From: Gammaproteobacteria bacterium
GTDB lineage: Bacteria > Pseudomonadota > Gammaproteobacteria > Competibacterales > Competibacteraceae
Assembly: GCA_020047885.1 (NCBI GenBank)
Contig: JAIFNF010000033.1
Span: forward strand, 1-11,047
Direction of reading: 5' to 3'
DNA: 11,047 nucleotides
In this document: in pieces, positions 7,079 through 11,047 of the stretch
How positions within the stretch are numbered: position 1 is the first letter of the stretch
Layout: every line of letters begins with the position of its first letter
Notes under the pieces: generated by a model
What the model saw: only the letters and a program-made list of their open reading frames with translations
Told to the model about the DNA's origin: nothing
Database searches by the model: none
Made by a program: the position numbers and the translations under genes

Positions 7079-8634
7079 TGACCTTTGGAGAACCGTGTGG
7101 ATCAACAACCCTTCATCATTTATCTGGAACAGATTTCCCAGGCGCTGAAAGCCGGGAATGCAACGGAGCATACGCACCGTCCGGCCTTGAAGCAGTTGAT
7201 TGAAGCCCTGGATGGGACGATCACGGCGACGAATGAACCGAAGCGGATTGCCTGCGGGGCACCGGATTACATCGTGACGCGGGGTTCGTTGCCGCTGGGC
7301 TATATCGAAGCCAAGGAGGTCGGTGCTGATCTGGACGCGGTGGAAATCAGCGAACAATTACAGCGGTATCGGGCGGGACTGGGGAATTTGTTGCTGACCG
7401 ATTACCGGGAATTTCGCTGGTATGTGGCGGGCGAATGGCGGTTGACGGCACGGTTGGCCGAGAATTCGGTGTCGTCGGTCGCTGAATTGCTGACACAGTT
7501 TCTGACATTGGCGGCTCCCTTGATTAACACGCCTTGGGAACTGGCGACACGGTTGGCGGCGCAGACGCAACTGCTGCGGGGACTGATTCAACCGGCGCTG
7601 GCGGTCGAGTCGCCGGGCGATTCATTGTCCGGCCAGTGGCAATCCATTCGGGAAGTGTTATTGCCTCATCTGACCATCGAGCAATTCAGCGATTTATACG
7701 CACAAACGCTGTGCTATGGGTTATTCACCGCCCGCTGTCATGCGCCGCCTGGTGAACATTTTACACGGCGTCAAGCGGCTTATGATCTGCCGCGTACCAA
7801 TCCCTTTTTACGCACCCTGTTCAGCCATGTCGCCGGGCCGGAGTTGAATGACAATATCGCCTGGGCGGTGGATGATGTCGCGGAATTACTGGCGCGGGCA
7901 GATATTGCGGCGATTTTGCAAAATTTTGGACAACGCACCGGTCAGGAGGACGCGGTAGTGCATTTTTATGAGACCTTTCTGGGGGCGTATGACCCGGCGT
8001 TGCGGGAATTGCGCGGTGTGTATTATACCCCGGAGCCGGTAGTGTCGTATCTGGTGCGGAGCGTCGATGCGTTGTTGAAGCAGGTCTTTGAACTGCCACT
8101 GGGATTGGCGGATGCAGAAAAGATTACGGTTCCGGATGGGGCGGGAACTACGGAAGTCCATCGGGTGCAGATCCTGGACCCAGCGACCGGAACCGGGACT
8201 TTTTTATATCGGGTGATTCAACAGATTCAGGCGACGTTTGGCGGGAATCAGGGCTTATGGTCGGGCTATGTGCGTGAGCATTTATTGCCACGCTTGTACG
8301 GGTTTGAATTGCTGATGGCTCCGTACACGGTCGCGCATTTAAAACTGGGGCTTTTATTGCGGGATACTGGGTATGATTTTGCCGGCGATGACCGATTGCA
8401 GGTATACCTGACCAATGCGCTTGATCAAGCGCGGGAATTAAAGCATCTTCCCTTATTTGGGGAATGGCTGATTCGAGAAGCGCGTCAGGCGGCGTATGCC
8501 AAACAGGACGCGCCGATCATGGTGGTGTTGGGCAATCCGCCGTATTCCGGGCATTCCGCGAATCAGGGCGAATGGATTGCCGGATTGCTGCGGGGATTCG
8601 ATGGCGTGAGCGGCCAAAAAACCAGCAATTACTT
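7079..8634 (+). repeat. Direct repeat copy B (partner at 962-2517)
   Basis: This is the second copy of the 1.56-kb block, in the same orientation and without indels. The right break falls after AATTACTT; copy A continues with CGCTATGG while this copy continues with GATCCTGTAA. The left break is at TGACCTTTGG. Confidence 0.93.
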
Positions 8635-8644
8635 GATCCTGTAA
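7097..8644 (+). pseudogene. 3'-truncated paralogue of the type ISP-like restriction-modification gene
   Basis: The open frame codes for 515 aa from the GTG at 7097, which has the same GGAG site 6 nt upstream as the full gene. It matches residues 1 to about 511 of the 1,057-aa protein at about 95% identity and then ends with LIL and a TAA. It keeps the putative nuclease residues (PD, then EAK), GVYYTP, DPATGTG and NPPY, but lacks the rest of the methyltransferase fold (DENVFDIQQG) and the whole specificity region. The frame is intact, with no stop or frameshift over 1.5 kb despite several percent nucleotide difference, and many differences are silent. This suggests that both copies were under selection for some time and that the truncation is recent, or that the short product still has a use. 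A stable catalytic methyltransferase is unlikely. Called a pseudogene because more than half of the protein is gone. Confidence 0.8.
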
Positions 8645-8664
8645 ATTTTCCCGTGGTAAATTTT
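8641..8664. repeat. Short tandem direct repeat GTAAATTTT
   Basis: GTAAATTTT occurs at 8641-8649 and again at 8656-8664, 15 bp apart, straddling the stop of the truncated gene and leading into an AT-rich hairpin. It may be part of the junction left by the rearrangement or a regulator site. Confidence 0.4.
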
Positions 8665-8665
8665 G

Positions 8666-8686
8666 ATATATACTTTTAGTATATAT
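8666..8686. repeat. Perfect AT-rich hairpin (9-bp arms, 3-nt loop)
   Basis: ATATATACT, TTT and AGTATATAT form a perfect inverted repeat 22 bp after the stop of the truncated paralogue. A second small one (TTCTC, AAA, GAGAA, 8686-8698) abuts it. Such sites serve as operators or extruding cruciforms. The sequence is much more AT-rich than the flanking genes. Confidence 0.45.
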
Positions 8687-8732
8687 TCTCAAAGAGAACT
8701 TTCAAACTGAGCGGAGGAACGGCAAATGCCCA

Positions 8733-8804
8733 CTATCGAACTGGTTCTGCTTCATAGGCGTTCAATTCAGTATGACTCCAATTGGTAATGATTGCTTTGC
8801 GCAT
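8733..8804 (-). pseudogene. Short minus-strand reading frame (23 aa), probable remnant
   Basis: The frame MRKAIITNWSHTELNAYEAE... ends at a TAG (8733-8735). Its ATG at 8804 has GGAG 7 nt upstream and lies 2 nt after the stop of another minus-strand frame, the spacing of coupled genes. I do not recognise the product. At 23 aa it is more likely the start of a gene cut short by an in-frame stop than a complete protein. A plus-strand 20-codon frame (8726-8788, GGAGG upstream) overlaps it and is the competing reading. Confidence 0.3.
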
Positions 8805-8806
8805 AA

Positions 8807-8890
8807 TTAGTCTCCGATAAAAGGCTGAATAGCTGCGATGAAATCCTCTAGCAGTTGATCCGGGATCGAGAACCGGTAGGTTTGTTCATT
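8807..8890 (-). pseudogene. C-terminal fragment of a small minus-strand gene
   Basis: The open frame reads TYRFSIPDQLLEDFIAAIQP followed by FIGD and TAA (8807-8809). It has protein-like composition and an amphipathic helix pattern but no start codon. Upstream on the minus strand it runs into the GC-rich hairpin at 8891-8913. It looks like the tail of a gene whose 5' part has been lost. Family unknown. Confidence 0.3.
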
Positions 8891-8913
8891 CCCTCCCCCG
8901 CACGGGGGGAGGG
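8891..8913 (-). terminator. Strong GC hairpin after the alcohol dehydrogenase gene
   Basis: CCCTCCCCC and GGGGGAGGG form a 9-bp stem around GCACG, starting 8 bp past the minus-strand stop at 8922. No T tract follows on the minus strand, so it is a factor-independent terminator only in a loose sense, or a REP-like intergenic palindrome. Confidence 0.5.
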
Positions 8914-8921
8914 TGCAACCG

Positions 8922-9971
8922 CTATTTCAACGACGCCATGTCGATAACGAACCGATATTTCACATCACTGCGCAGCATCCGTTCATAAGCCTCGTTAATC
9001 TTCTGCATCGGAATCATCTCGATATCCGAAACGATATTATGTTCAGTGCAGAAGTCCAGCATCTCCTGCGTTTCCTTAATACCGCCGATCAGCGATCCAA
9101 CCAGCCGCCGCCGCCGGAAAATCAGGTTAAACACGTTCGGCGAGGGATGCGGGTCTTCCGGGGCACCGACCAGGCACATCGTCCCATCCCGTTTAAGCAG
9201 CTCCAGATACGCATCGAGATTATGCGGCGCGGCCACCGTATTGAGAATGAAGTCGAAACTGCCCAGGTGGCGCTGCATCTCCTCGGGATTTTTCGAGATC
9301 ACCACCTCATCAGCGCCCAGTCGTTGACCGTCCGCCGCTTTGCCCGGCGTGGTCGTGAACAGCACGGTATGCGCGCCGAGGGCATGGGCGAATTTCACCC
9401 CCATGTGGCCCAACCCGCCCAACCCGACCACGCCGACCTTCTGGCCCTTGCCCACCTTCCACTCCCGCAGGGGGGAATAGGTGGTGATGCCGGCGCACAG
9501 CAGCGGCGCAACGGCGGGCAGGTTCAGCTTCTCCGATACCCGTAGCACAAAGTGCTGATTGACCACAACCCGTTGGGAATAGCCGCCATAGGTCATATTG
9601 CCGGTATGCGGATCGGGGCTGTTGTAGGTGAAGGTCGGGCTGTTGGTGCAATACTGCTCCAGGCCCTCGTGGCAATCAGGACAGGTTCCGCAGGCATCGA
9701 CCATGCAGCCGACGCCCGCCAGATCGCCGACCTTGAATGCCGTGACCTCATTGCCGACCTGGGTGACCCGACCGACAATTTCATGACCGGGGACGACCGG
9801 ATAAACCGAATTTTTCCACTCATTGCGGGCGGTGTGGATGTCCGAATGGCACACGCCGCAGTAGAGAATCTCGATGTGTACATCCTGCGGTCCTGGATCG
9901 CGCCGTTCAAAGTGGAAGGCATCCAGGGGCGTGGTAGCGCTTGGTGCGGCATATCCCAGCGTTTTAATCAT
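8922..9971 (-). CDS. Zinc-dependent NAD(P) alcohol dehydrogenase, YahK / cinnamyl-alcohol dehydrogenase type
   Basis: This medium-chain dehydrogenase is predicted to interconvert aldehydes and primary alcohols in the cytosol, probably favouring aldehyde reduction with NADPH as E. coli YahK does. Catalytic zinc ligands are C41 in GVCHSD, H63 in GHE and C159 in LLCAG. Structural zinc ligands are C94, C97, C100 and C108. The nucleotide-binding loop is GLGGLG (183-188). The strand after it ends in Thr residues (VLFTTTPGK) with no Asp, which favours NADPH. The C-terminal half has the expected EDPHPSPNVFNLIFRRR and KYRFVIDM segments. At 349 aa it is full length. The ATG at 9971 has GAGGA about 8 nt upstream. 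The stop TAG is followed by a GC hairpin. It is transcribed divergently from the CHAD gene across about 68 bp. Physiological substrate is not evident from context. Confidence 0.95.
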   Translation of the reverse strand: MIKTLGYAAPSATTPLDAFHFERRDPGPQDVHIEILYCGVCHSDIHTARNEWKNSVYPVVPGHEIVGRVTQVGNEVTAFKVGDLAGVGCMVDACGTCPDCHEGLEQYCTNSPTFTYNSPDPHTGNMTYGGYSQRVVVNQHFVLRVSEKLNLPAVAPLLCAGITTYSPLREWKVGKGQKVGVVGLGGLGHMGVKFAHALGAHTVLFTTTPGKAADGQRLGADEVVISKNPEEMQRHLGSFDFILNTVAAPHNLDAYLELLKRDGTMCLVGAPEDPHPSPNVFNLIFRRRRLVGSLIGGIKETQEMLDFCTEHNIVSDIEMIPMQKINEAYERMLRSDVKYRFVIDMASLK

Positions 9972-10039
9972 CAGATTTTCCTCGAACGAAGGATTAAAAA
10001 AGGGCTATCTTAAACGTAGTGTTCTACTGGCGTCTTCCC

Positions 10040-10978
10040 ATGACCTCCGAAATGCTCCTGCCTGTCAAGGCCAGTCCGATCCGGCTGGCGTCAGCCGCTT
10101 CCAGCGAAACAGCGTTTATCGCCATTATCGGCGGTTGTCTGCGCCATGCCGAGGCGAATCGACCGGCGGTGCTGGACGGCCAGATGGAGGGTGTTCATCA
10201 GATGCGGGTCGCGTTTCGGCGGCTGCGCTCCGGTCTAAAAATCTTCCGCCCGCTGATTCCTCGAGACGCCAGCGCCAGCCTGGTTGAAGACCTTCGTTGG
10301 CTCGGCGGGTTCCTGGGGCCGGCCCGCGACTGGGATGTCTTTCTGGAAGAAGGCATGGCACCGATCTTTGCCCATTTTCCACACAAGACCAGCCTGTTGC
10401 GGTTTCGGGATCACGCGGGTCTCCTCCGTGAACGCCATCATCAGACGCTGCGCGATGCCTTGTGCCAGCCCCATTATCCCTTGCTGCTACAACGCTTTAC
10501 CGACTGGCTGGATCAGCGCGCCTGGCGAGAGGGGGGGCACGATGAATTACGCGAGCGATTGACGGAACCGGTGCTGGAATTCGCCAAGCCGCTGTTGGAA
10601 CGTGGCCACCGGCGGGTGGTGAAACGGGGGAATGTGTTTGCCGAACTGTCTGCGGAACAGCGGCATGGCCTGCGGATTCGGATCAAGGAACTGCGCTATG
10701 CGCTGGATTTCTTCACCAGTCTGTATTCAGGGTCAGCGGTGAAATTGACGTTGAATACGCTGTCCCGGTTGCAAGACTGTCTGGGCGTCATGAATGATAT
10801 TGCCGTAGCCCGGCGATTGCTGGATGAGGCCGAGTTGAAAACGCTGTCCCCGGCCCGGCAGGTGATTGAAGGTTGGTATGGCTGTCGGCTGGATAGCCAT
10901 GAACGCCAGTTCGCCGAGATTTGGGAGCACTACCGGGACAGTGAACGGCCTTGGAAGGAGTCAATCACCCCGCCCTAA
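10040..10978 (+). CDS. CHAD-domain protein (putative polyphosphate-binding)
   Basis: CHAD domains are helical bundles with conserved His, Arg and Lys faces that bind inorganic polyphosphate and often go to polyphosphate granules. Counted from the ATG at 10040, the first conserved helix is HQMRVAFRRLR (53-63), then GPARDWDVF (93-101). The second half repeats the pattern with GLRIRIKELRYALDFF (210-225) and LQDCLGVMNDIAVA (244-257). No CYTH/triphosphatase domain is attached. At 312 aa it is about one CHAD domain long. The start is uncertain: an in-frame GTG at 10019 and an ATG at 10052 are possible, none with a clear ribosome site. The final residues (about SITPP) and the stop codon lie inside a hairpin that resembles a transposable-element end, so the original C-terminus may have been replaced. 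Confidence 0.9.
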   Translation: MTSEMLLPVKASPIRLASAASSETAFIAIIGGCLRHAEANRPAVLDGQMEGVHQMRVAFRRLRSGLKIFRPLIPRDASASLVEDLRWLGGFLGPARDWDVFLEEGMAPIFAHFPHKTSLLRFRDHAGLLRERHHQTLRDALCQPHYPLLLQRFTDWLDQRAWREGGHDELRERLTEPVLEFAKPLLERGHRRVVKRGNVFAELSAEQRHGLRIRIKELRYALDFFTSLYSGSAVKLTLNTLSRLQDCLGVMNDIAVARRLLDEAELKTLSPARQVIEGWYGCRLDSHERQFAEIWEHYRDSERPWKESITPP

Positions 10979-11047
10979 AGGGCGAGGCTTGTGGTGGATA
11001 AAACCGCAAGTCTGGATTGACCAGACTCAGCCCAGAACATCGGGCTA
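10961..11047 (-). mobile_element. Possible right end of an IS200/IS605 (tnpB-type) element, entering from the right edge
   Basis: Read on the minus strand, the stretch shows three successive hairpins: AGCCC/GGGCT (11029-11046), AGTCTGG/CCAGACT with a 5-nt loop (11009-11027) and CCTCGCCCT/AGGGCGGGG (10968-10987), ending in GATTGA. The last stem is complete on the minus strand with a G-U wobble, but has a C-A mismatch on the plus strand, so a minus-strand transcript is favoured. A CCTCGCCCTTTAGGGCGGGG-type hairpin followed by TGATTGA is, from memory, common at the right end of tnpB elements, where the guide RNA and end hairpin lie. No tnpB is visible because the window ends. It could instead be an ordinary terminator. 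Confidence 0.35.

Noticed and set aside
8726..8788. 20-codon plus-strand frame (MPTIELVLLH...) with a good GGAGG site
   Set aside because: Too short to support as a gene and overlaps the minus-strand pair, whose stop-start spacing is more gene-like; neither is certain.
8913..9545. 210-codon plus-strand open frame opposite the alcohol dehydrogenase, plus a 153-codon one at 9552-10013
   Set aside because: They are antisense shadows of a full-length, motif-complete dehydrogenase; the translations are rich in His, Arg and Gln with no recognisable domain.
1..11047. CRISPR array, tRNA or rRNA genes
   Set aside because: No regularly spaced short repeats and no cloverleaf or rRNA-like sequence was seen on either strand.

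Overview
The window carries the 3' end of a housekeeping gene, a restriction-type defence module with a partial second copy of its lead gene, and two chromosomal genes. FtsK sequence, GC-rich coding regions, a YahK-like alcohol dehydrogenase and a CHAD protein point to a proteobacterium, most likely a gammaproteobacterium; this is inference, as no rRNA or other marker is present.

Layout: (1) positions 3-947, the C-terminal part of the DNA translocase FtsK, cut by the window edge. (2) 980-6113, two same-strand genes 19 bp apart: a 1,057-aa single-chain restriction-modification protein (PD-ExK nuclease, N6-adenine methyltransferase, type ISP specificity region, no helicase) and a 646-aa DUF262 plus HNH nuclease of the GmrSD/SspE/BrxU type. 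(3) An AT-rich stretch with several palindromes (6155-6240), then a translationally coupled pair of small genes: a 111-aa unknown protein and a 132-aa degenerate response-regulator receiver (6260-6990). (4) 7097-8644, a near-identical copy of the first half of the restriction-modification gene, cut just after its catalytic NPPY motif. The shared block spans 962-2517 and 7079-8634 as a direct repeat. (5) 8645-8921, a decayed stretch with hairpins and fragments of small minus-strand reading frames. (6) An alcohol dehydrogenase on the minus strand (8922-9971), divergent from a CHAD-domain gene (10040-10978). The last codons of the CHAD gene run into a structured sequence resembling the right end of an IS200/IS605 (tnpB-type) element on the minus strand.

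Working model: 962-6990 is a defence island placed directly behind ftsK. The restriction-modification protein would mark self DNA and attack unmarked DNA. The DUF262-HNH protein would add a second nuclease that senses DNA modification or nucleotides. The small coupled pair may be regulatory or an accessory module. The truncated paralogue makes a 1.56-kb direct repeat around a 6.1-kb unit, so the island could be deleted, amplified or converted by homologous recombination. No tRNA, rRNA, CRISPR array or complete transposase gene was found.
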